A stretch of 64,000 nucleotides of DNA from Gaetbulibacter sp. S0825 (GCF_011777505.1 NZ_JAATJT010000001.1:1575666-1639665); one strand, 5' to 3'; shown: positions 54,695-63,917, counted from the first letter of the stretch. The notes: generated by a model not told the origin, from the letters alone. Numbers and translations: made by a program.

Positions 54695-56710
54695 TTATAA
54701 AGTTTTGTTTTTCCAATAATTCATTATGCGATTTTCGAATTCTGGAGTATCTTTTATATTTTTAAAATGATAATCGTGCTGAAATGCAGCTGGCGTATAA
54801 TTAAAACCTTGTGCTACAGATTTTTCAAGAAATTCTATAGCCCTGTCTTTATCTCCAATAGAAGCATAATATTGAGCCCAACCATAGTCAATAGCTCCAA
54901 ATTGATAATCGCTTCTTAAACTATCTAGTTGTTCAATTTGTGTTTTTGCAGCTTCAAAATTTCCATTGTTAAAATTAGATATAGAAAGATAGACTAAGTA
55001 TTCAATATTGTTGGGTTCAGCTTCATGAAGCGTTTTATATAAATCTACGGAATTTGTATAGTCTCCTTTAAAATAATAGGCTTTTGCAAGATCGGATTTA
55101 TTTGTGTCCGAGTTACTGTTAGTAATGACTTTGTTAAAGTATTTGTTGGCTTCGTCAATATTGCTGGCATTTAAAAACTGAATTCCAGTGAACACATTTA
55201 AATAATCCATGTCTTGATCAGACGCTGTTAAAGCAAAATCGGATAAGTATTTTTCAAATTCACTTATTTGTCCGGATTTTACATAAGCACTTATTAAAGG
55301 ACGTTTTAAATAATTATATTCTATAATATTTGTAACAGGAACAAGTGTTTTAATAACGTCATTATAATTACCAAGTTCAACATCAGCAAGTCCTTTTAAA
55401 TAGTATCTAAAACCACATCTAGAGCAATCTTCTAGAACCATGTTATCCATTGGTATTTCATTATAAATAGCTTCAATGTCCTCTGGACGATTAACATATT
55501 GTAATGCTATGGTCATCGTTGTCATGTTTGTTGCTTGATCTAAACTTGCGTGTTTATATTCTTCTATTTGTGCTCTGTATGCCCTGTCGTTTTTGCCATT
55601 AACTATTGATTCATGAAAAAGCAAATGTTTTTTTTGCCTTTTGCTCATGGATGAATTAACATCTATTAATCGCCTTAAAGAATCTGCAATTTTAAACTGT
55701 CCTTTGTTGTAGTAATGAGAAATTCTATGAATTTTTGGTTCGAAAAAGTTAGGGTCTTTTTCAATGGCTTTATTTAAAAGTTCTAAATGAATGTCATCGT
55801 TACCTAAATTAGTAAGTGCATTTGTTAGGTATTCCCAAGCTTCATAGTTTGGAGAACTTTCTTCGTAATATGATGCTTTCTCATCATTTTTACTAATATA
55901 TCCAGATTCATCTTGTCTACCCTCTGTCGATAAATAACCTAAGATTTCTTGTGTTAATTTTTTTGCACAATCTAAAGGTGCATTTGGGTCACACTTAATT
56001 GTTTCGAACGAGATAAAAGTTTTGTCAATTAATCCATCTTTAATAGAGCCTTGAAGTAAAAGTGTATCTTTTTCCATATAAAAAACACCTTCAATTGACT
56101 TACTAGGTTTTAAGTAGTTTTTAAGAAGATTATTTAAATCTATGGTAGTTCCAGCTTGCGATTTTATGACACTCGAATAGTCATTTACTGTTTTTGAGGA
56201 AAATACTTGACCAACTTCATTTTCAGTAATTCCATGACTAATATATCTGGCAGCTATTCTACCAACATTATCCAAGTCTTCATTACCTGTTGTGTTTTCA
56301 AAATCTAAAACAATAATTTTATCATTTCCTTTCAATTCTTCTAAAGAATAATTATTTCCAAAATTATTTTTAATTATAAGTGTAATTGCTATCCCTGAGA
56401 GTAAGCTTATAACAAATAAAGAAGAAAAGTACATTTTTTGGAATGCACTTTTATTATATGGAGTTGTTGGGTCTTCTGTTTGTTGTATTTCATATTTAAG
56501 AAGCCTAAACTTCCATACATAGTATATGTAAATTGGGAACCCTAATAATAAGATAATAATGAGGTAGGTTACAATTTTTTCAGGAAGGTTAAGCGGAGAA
56601 ACTATAAGCGCTAAAACTTGTAGTACAACCCAACTTGACACTATATATATAGAAAGCATTTTGAACACTTCCTTTTTATGACACTCTTTAACGAAACCTT
56701 TTAGGTTCAT
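54695..56710 (-). CDS. Membrane-anchored TPR protein with TolB-like domain, first gene of the island operon
   Basis: 671 aa. Membrane helices at about 18-38, 46-66 and 94-114; the start (GFVKECHKKEVFKMLSIYIVSSWVVLQVLALIV) resembles the membrane module of TPR or adenylate-cyclase proteins beginning ELKRRNVF. Then a TolB/FlgO-like domain (about 127-275; VLDFENTTGNEDLDNVGRIAARYISHGI) and TPR-type helical repeats (about 280-671; AWEYLTNALTNLGNDDIHLELLNKAIEKDPN, AKAYYFKGDYTNSVDLYKTLHEAEPNN). There is no catalytic domain. Probably a sensor or scaffold that binds partner peptides. Divergent from the GSSIIPKD repeat gene. Confidence 0.83.
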   Translation of the reverse strand: MNLKGFVKECHKKEVFKMLSIYIVSSWVVLQVLALIVSPLNLPEKIVTYLIIILLLGFPIYIYYVWKFRLLKYEIQQTEDPTTPYNKSAFQKMYFSSLFVISLLSGIAITLIIKNNFGNNYSLEELKGNDKIIVLDFENTTGNEDLDNVGRIAARYISHGITENEVGQVFSSKTVNDYSSVIKSQAGTTIDLNNLLKNYLKPSKSIEGVFYMEKDTLLLQGSIKDGLIDKTFISFETIKCDPNAPLDCAKKLTQEILGYLSTEGRQDESGYISKNDEKASYYEESSPNYEAWEYLTNALTNLGNDDIHLELLNKAIEKDPNFFEPKIHRISHYYNKGQFKIADSLRRLIDVNSSMSKRQKKHLLFHESIVNGKNDRAYRAQIEEYKHASLDQATNMTTMTIALQYVNRPEDIEAIYNEIPMDNMVLEDCSRCGFRYYLKGLADVELGNYNDVIKTLVPVTNIIEYNYLKRPLISAYVKSGQISEFEKYLSDFALTASDQDMDYLNVFTGIQFLNASNIDEANKYFNKVITNSNSDTNKSDLAKAYYFKGDYTNSVDLYKTLHEAEPNNIEYLVYLSISNFNNGNFEAAKTQIEQLDSLRSDYQFGAIDYGWAQYYASIGDKDRAIEFLEKSVAQGFNYTPAAFQHDYHFKNIKDTPEFENRIMNYWKNKTL

Positions 56711-56760
56711 TTTCAGTTAATTATAAAAGTTGGTTAAGAGAGAAAGGGAGGTTTTACTTG

Positions 56761-56805
56761 TTAAAGTTACATTTTTTCACTAATATAGAGCATAATTAAC
56801 TTTAA
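56761..56805. promoter_or_regulatory. Inverted repeat in the divergent promoter region of the island
   Basis: TTAAAGTTA (56761-56769) and TAACTTTAA (56797-56805) form a 9-bp inverted repeat with a 27-nt gap, in the 105-bp region between the divergent operon and repeat gene. It could be an operator; no clear TAnnTTTG box is seen on either strand. Confidence 0.3.
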
Positions 56806-56815
56806 AAAATGTGTC

Positions 56816-57145
56816 ATGGCAAGTAATGAAAACCCTGAGAATATCCTTCCAAAGGAAGGCTCAAGTATTATTCCGAAGGATGGTTCGAGCATCATCCCAA
56901 AGGATGGCTCTAGTATTATTCCGAAGGATGGTTCGAGCATCATCCCAAAGGATGGCTCTAGTATTATTCCGAAAGATGGTTCGAGTATCATACCAAAGGA
57001 TGGCTCTAGTATTATTCCGAAAGATGGAAGTAGTATCATTCCAAAAGATGGTTCAAGCATTATCCCAAAGGATGGGTCAAGTATTATTCCAAAGGACGGT
57101 TCAAGTATTATTCCGAAGGATGGAGGAGATATTAAACCCAACTAA
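56816..57145 (+). CDS. Octapeptide-repeat protein: 11 tandem GSSIIPKD units
   Basis: 109 aa: short head MASNENPENILPKE, 11 exact GSSIIPKD units, and a tail GGDIKPN. No signal peptide or membrane helix. The 24-bp DNA units (56858-57121) differ at synonymous positions (for example ATT/ATC/ATA, CCG/CCA, AAG/AAA, four Gly and several Ser codons) but give the same peptide, which shows the frame is real and under selection. An alternating unit pattern indicates growth by 48-bp duplication. The same unit occurs in the membrane protein at 54067. It could be a caspase substrate (Asp-Gly junctions), a beta-stacking oligomer or a signal peptide. Unknown family. Confidence 0.8.
   Translation: MASNENPENILPKEGSSIIPKDGSSIIPKDGSSIIPKDGSSIIPKDGSSIIPKDGSSIIPKDGSSIIPKDGSSIIPKDGSSIIPKDGSSIIPKDGSSIIPKDGGDIKPN
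56858..57121 (+). repeat. 24-bp tandem repeat array (11 units)
   Basis: Eleven contiguous 24-bp units encoding GSSIIPKD. Units 1-2 and 3-4 are nearly the same pair, pointing to a 48-bp duplication step. No spacers separate the units, so this is not a CRISPR. Confidence 0.9.
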
Positions 57146-57208
57146 TTTTTGAAATAAACACTATTCAATCCTTAAATCTTGCCCTGTATTTAAAGAAATT
57201 GAAGACAT

Positions 57209-57242
57209 AAAAAAACCGAGTCAAATTTGACTCGGTTTTTTT
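57209..57242. terminator. Bidirectional terminator between the repeat gene and the amidohydrolase gene
   Basis: Perfect inverted repeat (AAAAACCGAGTCAAA / TTTGACTCGGTTTTT) with flanking A and T runs, between convergent genes. Confidence 0.92.
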
Positions 57243-57254
57243 ATTTATATAATA

Positions 57255-60200
57255 TTAATGTGTGCCTATAATACAACCACAAGTTTCTCTGGTAAAACTT
57301 TGACTTTCTTCATGCCATGGAAAAGCTGCATTGTATTTATTGTTTTCCCAATAGAATTTACCTCTTTTACTTTCATGATTACCAATTTCATTCATGGTTT
57401 CAGTATCATATAATCTACCATTAACCATAGTATAAATAACGCTTTCAGAATTTCTAATATTTTCTAACGGATTTTTGTCTAAAACAACTAGATCGGCAAG
57501 TTTACCAACCTCAAGCGAGCCAATATCATCTCCTGCACCAATATATTCAGCACCATTAAGTGTGGCTGCTCTTAGAGCTTCCATATTAGTCATGCCCCCT
57601 TGCTGAAGCATCCAAAGCTCCCAGTGAGCACCTAAACCTTGTAGCTGTCCATGAGCACCTAAATTTACCTTTACGCCAACATCTGTAAGAGCTTTACATA
57701 CTTTTGAAGTTGCTATATATCCATTTTCATATTCCTCTTGTGGCACCATTACACGATGTCTAGATCGAGCATCAACAATACTACGTGGCATATATTTTAA
57801 TAGTTTTTCGTTTTCCCAAACGTTCGTGTTTTGATACCAATAATATTCTCCACTCATTCCTGCATAATTTACAACAAGAGTAGGAGTGTAACCTGTATTA
57901 CTATTTCCCCAAAGTGTCATAACATCTTTATATACAGGAGCAATCGGAATATTATGTTCTACTCCAGTGTGCCCATCCATAATCATAGTCATGTTATGGT
58001 AAAACGTTGAGCCTCCTTCAGGCACCACAAAAATCCCTTCTTCACGAGCTGCTTGTAAAACCTGCTGACGCTGTTCGCGTCGAGGTTGGTTATAACTTTT
58101 AACCGATAAAGCTCCAAATGCTTTTGTACGCTTAATTGAAGAACGAGCATCATCTAAACTATTAATAACGGCTTTAAAATCACCCTCGGCTCCATATAGT
58201 ATATGTCCTGTTGAATATAATCTAGGTCCAACTAAAGTTCCGTTTTTCTGTAACTCAGATAAAGCAAAGACTGCTTGAGTATTAGCCGAAGGGTCATGAG
58301 CAGTGGTGACTCCAAACACTAAATTTGCATAAAATTGCCAATGTTTTTGAGTGGTTAAACCATCACGAAATCCACCAATATGTGCATGCGCGTCAACAAT
58401 TCCTGGCATAATGGTTTTTCCTGAAACATCATAGACTTTAGCATTAGATGGAATTGAAACTTCTGAAGATGCTCCTATAGCTTCAATTTTGTTTTGGTTA
58501 ACTATAATGGTTCCGTTTTCTATCACTTTGTCACCTTCCATAGTAATAATTCGTGCATTTTTGAAGGCGATTCTTCCATTTGGTTTATCTGTTTTAACTT
58601 CAAGATTTATTGTCACTTTTGGTTTAGTTGCCATTTTGGTGTCTAATGAAGCTGGAGCAGAATAATACTCATTGCCTAGTGTCCAGTGAATTGTTTTACT
58701 GTCTTTAGACCAATGCAAATTAATTCCAGCATCTTTAGTCAGTTGTGTTACAGGTACAAAGTTTGATTTGTCAGTTAAATCAATTGACTTTCCTGCTTGA
58801 GGCATTGGAGCCATATATACTTTAAATAAATGAATAAAAGCGACCCAATTACCATCTGGACTTGGTAGCAGTCTATTACCATTTTTAGATTTTATATGAG
58901 TTCTTTCATCATTACCATTTAAGTCAACACTCTTTAGTTGTTTTGTTAAAGCCCCACCAAAAGTGCCTCCATTTTGAAAGATAATTCGTTTATCATCTTG
59001 CGAGAACATCGCATAATCACCTTGTTGTGTTAAGAATTTATTATTAGAACCATCAGTATTCATAACATATAATCCAGTTTTCTTGCTGAATGTTCTTCCT
59101 TGGTCTCCATTACCTCCTTCTTTTCTATAAACAATTTTAGAACCATTATTTGAATAAGAAGGGTTTCTATATATCCCTTTTTGAGAATTTAATTTTTTTG
59201 GAGTTCCACCATTAGTAGAAACCGAAAAAATATTTCCAAGATTTTCATCATTCCAAGTCACATACACTATTTGAGAACCATCAGGAGAGAACGAAGGTTC
59301 AAATTCAAAATCAGTTCCTTGAGTTAATCGCTTAGGTTTTCCTTTTGGTAATTGCATGGTATATAAGTATCCTAGAGCATTGAATACAATACTTTTTCCA
59401 TCAGGAGATGTTTTAACGTCTCTAATCACTTTGGCATTAAATTCTTCTGGAGCAACAGGAGTATCAAACTCCACAGCTTTGGCAATTTTTATGTTAGTAT
59501 TGACTTCAAAAGGAATGTTAGTTACTTGAAGTGTATTTACATTTACTTTATTAATTTTTCCACCAGACCAAAATACTATGCTATCGTCATTTGGTGTCCA
59601 ACTATAATTACTATACACACCAAATATTGCCCATGCTTCCTGTTGGTCTTTGTTAAGACCGTCAAAAATTGGCCACTCTTCACCAGTTTCTAAATCATGA
59701 ATGTAAAGTACTGTTTTTGTTCTCACACGTTTTACAAATGCTAGTTTTTTCCCATCATTTGATATTTGAGGTCTTGCAGCTCCTCCTGGACCACCTGTGA
59801 TTCTCTCGGTTTTACCTGTTTCAAAATCATATCTATTAATCACATAGATTTGACTATTAGGGTCTTTATTATATTGAAAAAAGCCACCTGGATATACATC
59901 CTCGCTATAATACATATAGCGTCCATCTTTTGAGATACTAGGTTCGTTTACATCTTGTTGGTCATTTTTACGCTTTGTAATTTGTATACCACTTTTACCA
60001 GATAAATGATACATCCACATCTCTCCAGCACCTAATGAGCGCGTTGATGAAAAGTGTTTTCTTGCTACTAGATAGTTGCCATCTGGTGTCCAAACGGCAT
60101 TATTGAGTAGTCTGAAATTTTCTTTTGTGATTTGTTTGGCATCGCTACCATCAATATTCATTGCCCATATATTATCACCACCTCCTGCATCACTAGTAAA

Positions 60201-60509
60201 CGAAATGGTTTTCCCATCTGGACTAAAGCGTGGTTGAATTTCGAATGGTAAACCTGTTCTTAGAGCCGTTGCTTTTCCACCATTTGCATTCATAATGAAA
60301 ATATCTCCAAGGAGATCAAAAGCTATTTTAGTTCCATCAGGACTTACATCTATGTTCATCCAAGTGCCTTCATTGGTATTTAAAGAAACTTCTTTAAAAT
60401 TCCAATCTCCTTCTGGATTGGAGACATCCCAAGATTTCTTTTTTTCTTGGGCTGATAGGGTAGTAGAAACTAAAATTAGGGCAATTAATAATTGTTGAAT
60501 TCGATTCAT
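57255..60509 (-). CDS. Exported amidohydrolase with N-terminal TolB-like beta-propeller
   Basis: 1084 aa with a signal peptide (MNRIQQLLIALILVSTTLSAQ). Residues about 25-640 contain many PD40/WD-type blades (DGTKIAFDLLGDIFIMNANGG, FSPDGKTISFTSDAGGGDNIW, FSPDGSQIVYVTWND). Residues about 655-1060 are a metal-dependent amidohydrolase: KTIMPGIVDAHAHIGG (HxH ligands), VEHNIPIAP, NLGAHGQLQGLGAHWELW, and a late KLADLVVLDKNPLENI. The combination is common in Bacteroidota exported peptidase- or imidase-like enzymes; substrate unknown. Monocistronic. Confidence 0.9.
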   Translation of the reverse strand: MNRIQQLLIALILVSTTLSAQEKKKSWDVSNPEGDWNFKEVSLNTNEGTWMNIDVSPDGTKIAFDLLGDIFIMNANGGKATALRTGLPFEIQPRFSPDGKTISFTSDAGGGDNIWAMNIDGSDAKQITKENFRLLNNAVWTPDGNYLVARKHFSSTRSLGAGEMWMYHLSGKSGIQITKRKNDQQDVNEPSISKDGRYMYYSEDVYPGGFFQYNKDPNSQIYVINRYDFETGKTERITGGPGGAARPQISNDGKKLAFVKRVRTKTVLYIHDLETGEEWPIFDGLNKDQQEAWAIFGVYSNYSWTPNDDSIVFWSGGKINKVNVNTLQVTNIPFEVNTNIKIAKAVEFDTPVAPEEFNAKVIRDVKTSPDGKSIVFNALGYLYTMQLPKGKPKRLTQGTDFEFEPSFSPDGSQIVYVTWNDENLGNIFSVSTNGGTPKKLNSQKGIYRNPSYSNNGSKIVYRKEGGNGDQGRTFSKKTGLYVMNTDGSNNKFLTQQGDYAMFSQDDKRIIFQNGGTFGGALTKQLKSVDLNGNDERTHIKSKNGNRLLPSPDGNWVAFIHLFKVYMAPMPQAGKSIDLTDKSNFVPVTQLTKDAGINLHWSKDSKTIHWTLGNEYYSAPASLDTKMATKPKVTINLEVKTDKPNGRIAFKNARIITMEGDKVIENGTIIVNQNKIEAIGASSEVSIPSNAKVYDVSGKTIMPGIVDAHAHIGGFRDGLTTQKHWQFYANLVFGVTTAHDPSANTQAVFALSELQKNGTLVGPRLYSTGHILYGAEGDFKAVINSLDDARSSIKRTKAFGALSVKSYNQPRREQRQQVLQAAREEGIFVVPEGGSTFYHNMTMIMDGHTGVEHNIPIAPVYKDVMTLWGNSNTGYTPTLVVNYAGMSGEYYWYQNTNVWENEKLLKYMPRSIVDARSRHRVMVPQEEYENGYIATSKVCKALTDVGVKVNLGAHGQLQGLGAHWELWMLQQGGMTNMEALRAATLNGAEYIGAGDDIGSLEVGKLADLVVLDKNPLENIRNSESVIYTMVNGRLYDTETMNEIGNHESKRGKFYWENNKYNAAFPWHEESQSFTRETCGCIIGTH

Positions 60510-60592
60510 TTTATATAAAAATTTTATGAATCAGAAAGATAATAAAAATGAATCTTGCTTTTAAAATTAGTTATTCACAATAACTATAAAAA

Positions 60593-60623
60593 CAAAAAAG
60601 TCCGATTCGTTAGAATCGGACTT
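60593..60623 (-). terminator. Terminator after rplT
   Basis: On the minus strand AAAGTCCGATTC / GAATCGGACTTT with a TAAC loop and T6, 37 nt after the rplT stop. Confidence 0.9.
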
Positions 60624-60660
60624 TGATAAGCGAAATATATTATACAATAGGCGAAACGCC

Positions 60661-61005
60661 TTATTTAACTTTATTTACAATTGCTTCAAAAGCATCTGGG
60701 TTGTTCATAGCTAAATCGGCTAAAACCTTACGGTTTAATTCGATATTGTTAGCTTTTAATTTCCCCATAAATTGTGAATATGACAATCCGTGTTGTCTAG
60801 CTCCTGCGTTAATACGCATAATCCATAATGCACGGAAAGTTCTTTTTTTGTTTCTACGGTCTCTATACGAGTATTGCATCGCTTTATCAACCGCATTTTT
60901 TGCTACTGTCCAAACGTTTTTACGTCTTCCAAAGTAACCTTTTGCTTGCTTAAGAACCTTTTTTCTTCTGGCTCTTTTCGCAACTGAATTTACTGATCTT
61001 GGCAT
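60661..61005 (-). CDS. rplT: 50S ribosomal protein L20
   Basis: 114 aa basic rRNA-binding protein needed early in 50S assembly; it also represses its own operon in other bacteria. [51 protein letters not shown] and [31 protein letters not shown] are diagnostic. Last gene of thrS-infC-rpmI-rplT. Confidence 0.98.
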   Translation of the reverse strand: MPRSVNSVAKRARRKKVLKQAKGYFGRRKNVWTVAKNAVDKAMQYSYRDRRNKKRTFRALWIMRINAGARQHGLSYSQFMGKLKANNIELNRKVLADLAMNNPDAFEAIVNKVK

Positions 61006-61096
61006 AATTTTAAATTTTTTTGTAGTAGGCGTTCGATTATCGAAACTTTTATGAGCCTAACTCCATGGTTTATAAATAATTCTAACCTAAGCTAAA

Positions 61097-61294
61097 TTAC
61101 TTTAATCGTAATTGTTGCTTAATGTTTGCTTCATCGCTCGCGTGTACTAATGTACTGTGAGTTAAAGCTAGCTTACGCTTTTTAGATTTTTTTGTCAATA
61201 TATGACTCTTAAATGCGTGCTTTCTTTTAATTTTTCCAGTTCCAGTTAACTTAAAACGTTTCTTGGCACTAGATTTTGTTTTCATTTTAGGCAT
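61097..61294 (-). CDS. rpmI: 50S ribosomal protein L35
   Basis: 65 aa; [42 protein letters not shown] basic body. Full length. Between infC and rplT, as usual. Confidence 0.97.
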   Translation of the reverse strand: MPKMKTKSSAKKRFKLTGTGKIKRKHAFKSHILTKKSKKRKLALTHSTLVHASDEANIKQQLRLK

Positions 61295-61343
61295 TGTTCT
61301 CCTCTTTATTTAAATTCACTTCGCTTATTCTCTTTTGATTAAG

Positions 61344-61901
61344 TTATTTTGCTTTTTTAGGAGCAATAAACATAATCATTCTTTTTCCTTCTAATTTTGG
61401 CATCTGTTCAACTTTTCCAAACTCTTCTAAATCTTGTGCTAAACGCAACAATAAGATTTGACCTTGTTCTTTAAATATGATTGAACGTCCTTTAAAAAAC
61501 ACAAAAGCCTTAAGCTTTGCACCATCTTTTAAGAACTTTTCAGCATGTTTCTTTTTAAATTCGTAATCGTGATCATCTGTATTCGGACCAAAACGAATTT
61601 CTTTAACAACAACTTTTGTTGCTTTTGATTTTAAAGCTTTATCCCGTTTCTTTTGTTCATAAAGAAACTTTTTATAGTCCATAACTTTGCAGACAGGAGG
61701 TACAGCTTTTGGCGATATTTCAACAAGGTCTAATCCTTGTTCATCAGCAATTGCCAGTGCTTGAGGTGTTTTATAAACACCTATTTCAACATTATCACCT
61801 ACCAAACGAACTTCTGGTGATGTGATTTTTCTGTTTATCCTGTGTTGATCTTCTTTAATTATTCTTGCAGGACCTCTATTTCTTCTTCTACGTATTGCTA
61901 T
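61344..61901 (-). CDS. infC: Translation initiation factor IF-3, ATA start
   Basis: 185 aa. Prevents premature 70S formation and checks start codon and initiator tRNA. The conserved body ([66 protein letters not shown]) continues upstream in frame to [20 protein letters not shown], and the codon at the normal Met position is ATA (61899-61901), with no ATG upstream before the thrS stop at 61918. The first ordinary start codon in the frame is a TTG at 61805, which would cut off about 32 conserved residues. IF-3 genes elsewhere use rare starts (for example ATT) for autoregulation, so ATA is likely. Confidence 0.85.
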   Translation of the reverse strand: MAIRRRRNRGPARIIKEDQHRINRKITSPEVRLVGDNVEIGVYKTPQALAIADEQGLDLVEISPKAVPPVCKVMDYKKFLYEQKKRDKALKSKATKVVVKEIRFGPNTDDHDYEFKKKHAEKFLKDGAKLKAFVFFKGRSIIFKEQGQILLLRLAQDLEEFGKVEQMPKLEGKRMIMFIAPKKAK

Positions 61902-61917
61902 GGCTATATATTTTTAA

Positions 61918-63864
61918 TTAAACTTTAAATTGTTTTAATGTCTTATTTATTTCCTTTTCAACAATTTCTGAGAAATCTTTTACATTAATCATGCCTAAGT
62001 CTTCTCCTCCATGTTTACGAACGCTAATTTTATTTTCGCTCTCTTCATTCTCACCAACAATAATCATGTATGGGATTTTATTCATTTCGGCTTCCCGAAT
62101 TTTTTTACCCATGGTCTCATTCCTATTGTCAATAAGGGCGCGAATTTCGTCATTTTCTAACAAATTTAAAACTTTTTCAGCGTATTTTTCATATTTCTCA
62201 CTAATTGATAGGATAATAGCCTGTTCTGGCATTAGCCATAATGGAAAATTTCCTCCAGTATGTTCTAGCAGAATAGCAACAAATCGTTCCATACTACCGA
62301 AAGGTGCACGATGTATCATTACAGGTCTATGTAACTCATTGTCACTGCCTTTATATGTTAAGTCAAAACGCTCAGGTAATGTATAATCTACTTGTATTGT
62401 TCCAAGTTGCCATTGTCTTCCAAGAGCATCTTTTACCATAAAATCTAATTTAGGGCCATAAAATGCTGCTTCGCCAGTTTCAATAACAAAATTTAACCCT
62501 TTGTCTTTTGCGGCATTAATAATTGCTTGTTCTGCTTTATCCCATAAATGATCTTTACCAATATATTTGTCTGGATTATCAGGATCTCTTAGGGATACTT
62601 GAGCGGTAAAGTTTTCAAACCCTAAAGAACCAAAAACATAAAGAACAAGATCAATTACTTCTTTAAATTCTGTATCTAATTGATCAGGAGTGCAAAAAAT
62701 ATGAGCATCATCTTGTGTAAAACCTCTTACTCTTGTTAATCCATGTAACTCTCCACTTTGTTCATATCTATAGACAGTTCCAAATTCAGCATATCGTTTA
62801 GGTAGTTCTTTATAACTGAAAGGTTTTGCATTATAAATTTCACAATGGTGAGGACAATTCATAGGTTTTAATAAAAATTCTTCATCCTCTTTAGGTGTTT
62901 TTATTGGCTGAAAACTATCCTCTCCATATTTAGCATAATGGCCAGAAGTAACATACAGTTCTTTTTGACCAATATGTGGTGTTACAACCATTTCATAACC
63001 AGCTTTTTGTTGAGCCTTTTTAAGAAAATCTTCTAACCTAGCCCTTAAAGCGGCTCCTTTAGGCAGCCATAAAGGAAGTCCTTGGCCAACCTTTTGTGAA
63101 AAAGTAAAAAGTTCAAGTTGTTTACCAAGTTTTCTGTGATCACGCTTTTTAGCTTCTTCTAGAAGCTCCAGATATTCTTTTAACTCTTTTTGTTTAGGGA
63201 AAGATGTACCATAAACGCGTGTAAGTTGTTTATTGTTTTCATCACCTCTCCAATAAGCACCAGCTACGCTTAAAATTTTTACGGCTTTAACAATTCCTGT
63301 GTTAGGAATGTGTCCTCCACGACATAAATCGGTAAATGTTGAATGGTCGCAAAATGTGATATCTCCGTCTTGTAGATTTTCAATAAGTTCTACTTTATAC
63401 TCATTTCCTTGTTCTTTATATAAGGATAGCGCATCTGCTTTAGAAACTGATTTTATTTTAAACTCATGCTTTCCGCGAGCAATCTCTAACATTTTATCCT
63501 CAATTGTTTTAAAATCTTTATCAGAAATACTTCTATCTCCAAGATCTATATCATAATAAAATCCATTTTCAATTGCTGGACCTATAGATAATTTAACTCC
63601 AGGGTAAAGTTCTTCTAACGCTTGAGCTAAAATGTGTGCCGATGAATGCCAAAAAGCTTGTTTTCCTTCGGTATCTCTCCAAGTATATAAAACAAGATTA
63701 CCATTGGTGGTTAATGTGGTTGAAGTCTCAATAGTTTTATCATTAAACTTTGCAGATATAACATTTCTGGCGAATCCTTCGCTTATATCTTTTGCAACAT
63801 CTATTGCAGTAATATTATTATCATAACTTCTAACACTGCCATCTGGTAAGGTAATTTCAATCAT
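61918..63864 (-). CDS. thrS: Threonyl-tRNA synthetase
   Basis: 648 aa. N-terminal TGS domain (ITLPDGSVRSYDNNITAIDVA), editing domain with the HSSAHILAQALEELYP motif and CDHSTFTDLCRGGHIPNTG, then class II core (LKPMNCPHHCEIY, zinc Cys and His; RVRGFTQDDAHIFC; PVMIHRAPFGSMERF) and the anticodon-binding domain. First gene of the thrS-infC-rpmI-rplT translation operon; infC follows 16 nt later. Confidence 0.98.
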   Translation of the reverse strand: MIEITLPDGSVRSYDNNITAIDVAKDISEGFARNVISAKFNDKTIETSTTLTTNGNLVLYTWRDTEGKQAFWHSSAHILAQALEELYPGVKLSIGPAIENGFYYDIDLGDRSISDKDFKTIEDKMLEIARGKHEFKIKSVSKADALSLYKEQGNEYKVELIENLQDGDITFCDHSTFTDLCRGGHIPNTGIVKAVKILSVAGAYWRGDENNKQLTRVYGTSFPKQKELKEYLELLEEAKKRDHRKLGKQLELFTFSQKVGQGLPLWLPKGAALRARLEDFLKKAQQKAGYEMVVTPHIGQKELYVTSGHYAKYGEDSFQPIKTPKEDEEFLLKPMNCPHHCEIYNAKPFSYKELPKRYAEFGTVYRYEQSGELHGLTRVRGFTQDDAHIFCTPDQLDTEFKEVIDLVLYVFGSLGFENFTAQVSLRDPDNPDKYIGKDHLWDKAEQAIINAAKDKGLNFVIETGEAAFYGPKLDFMVKDALGRQWQLGTIQVDYTLPERFDLTYKGSDNELHRPVMIHRAPFGSMERFVAILLEHTGGNFPLWLMPEQAIILSISEKYEKYAEKVLNLLENDEIRALIDNRNETMGKKIREAEMNKIPYMIIVGENEESENKISVRKHGGEDLGMINVKDFSEIVEKEINKTLKQFKV

Positions 63865-63886
63865 ATGCGAGTAAAAATTTAAAGCG

Positions 63887-63917
63887 CAAAGATAATAGTA
63901 TAATATATCACATACAA
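63887..63917 (-). promoter_or_regulatory. Consensus promoter for the thrS operon
   Basis: On the minus strand TTG (63915-63917), 20 nt, TATCTTTG (63887-63894) fits the Bacteroidota consensus. The thrS ATG is 22 nt downstream. Bases 63918-64000 upstream show no gene that I can support. Confidence 0.6.

Noticed and set aside
54374..54700. Plus-strand open frame opposite the repeat membrane protein
   Set aside because: Only the reverse of the GSSIIPKD codons; the minus-strand protein has a membrane helix, repeats and good operon context.
56858..57121. CRISPR array
   Set aside because: The units are contiguous 24-mers with no spacers and encode a constant peptide.
56767..57141. Antisense open frame with repeated LEPSFGII-type units across the octapeptide array
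   Set aside because: It is the mirror of the 24-bp repeat; its peptide varies between units (for example LEPS, LDPS, LLPS, MMLEPS) while the plus-strand GSSIIPKD is invariant, so selection acts on the plus frame.
56811..57152. Second plus-strand frame over the repeat array (FRRMVRASSQ-type units)
   Set aside because: Irregular residues between units and no conservation; a shadow of the real frame.
61344..61805. IF-3 starting at the TTG at 61805
   Set aside because: It would remove about 32 conserved N-terminal residues that are in frame upstream to an ATA codon.
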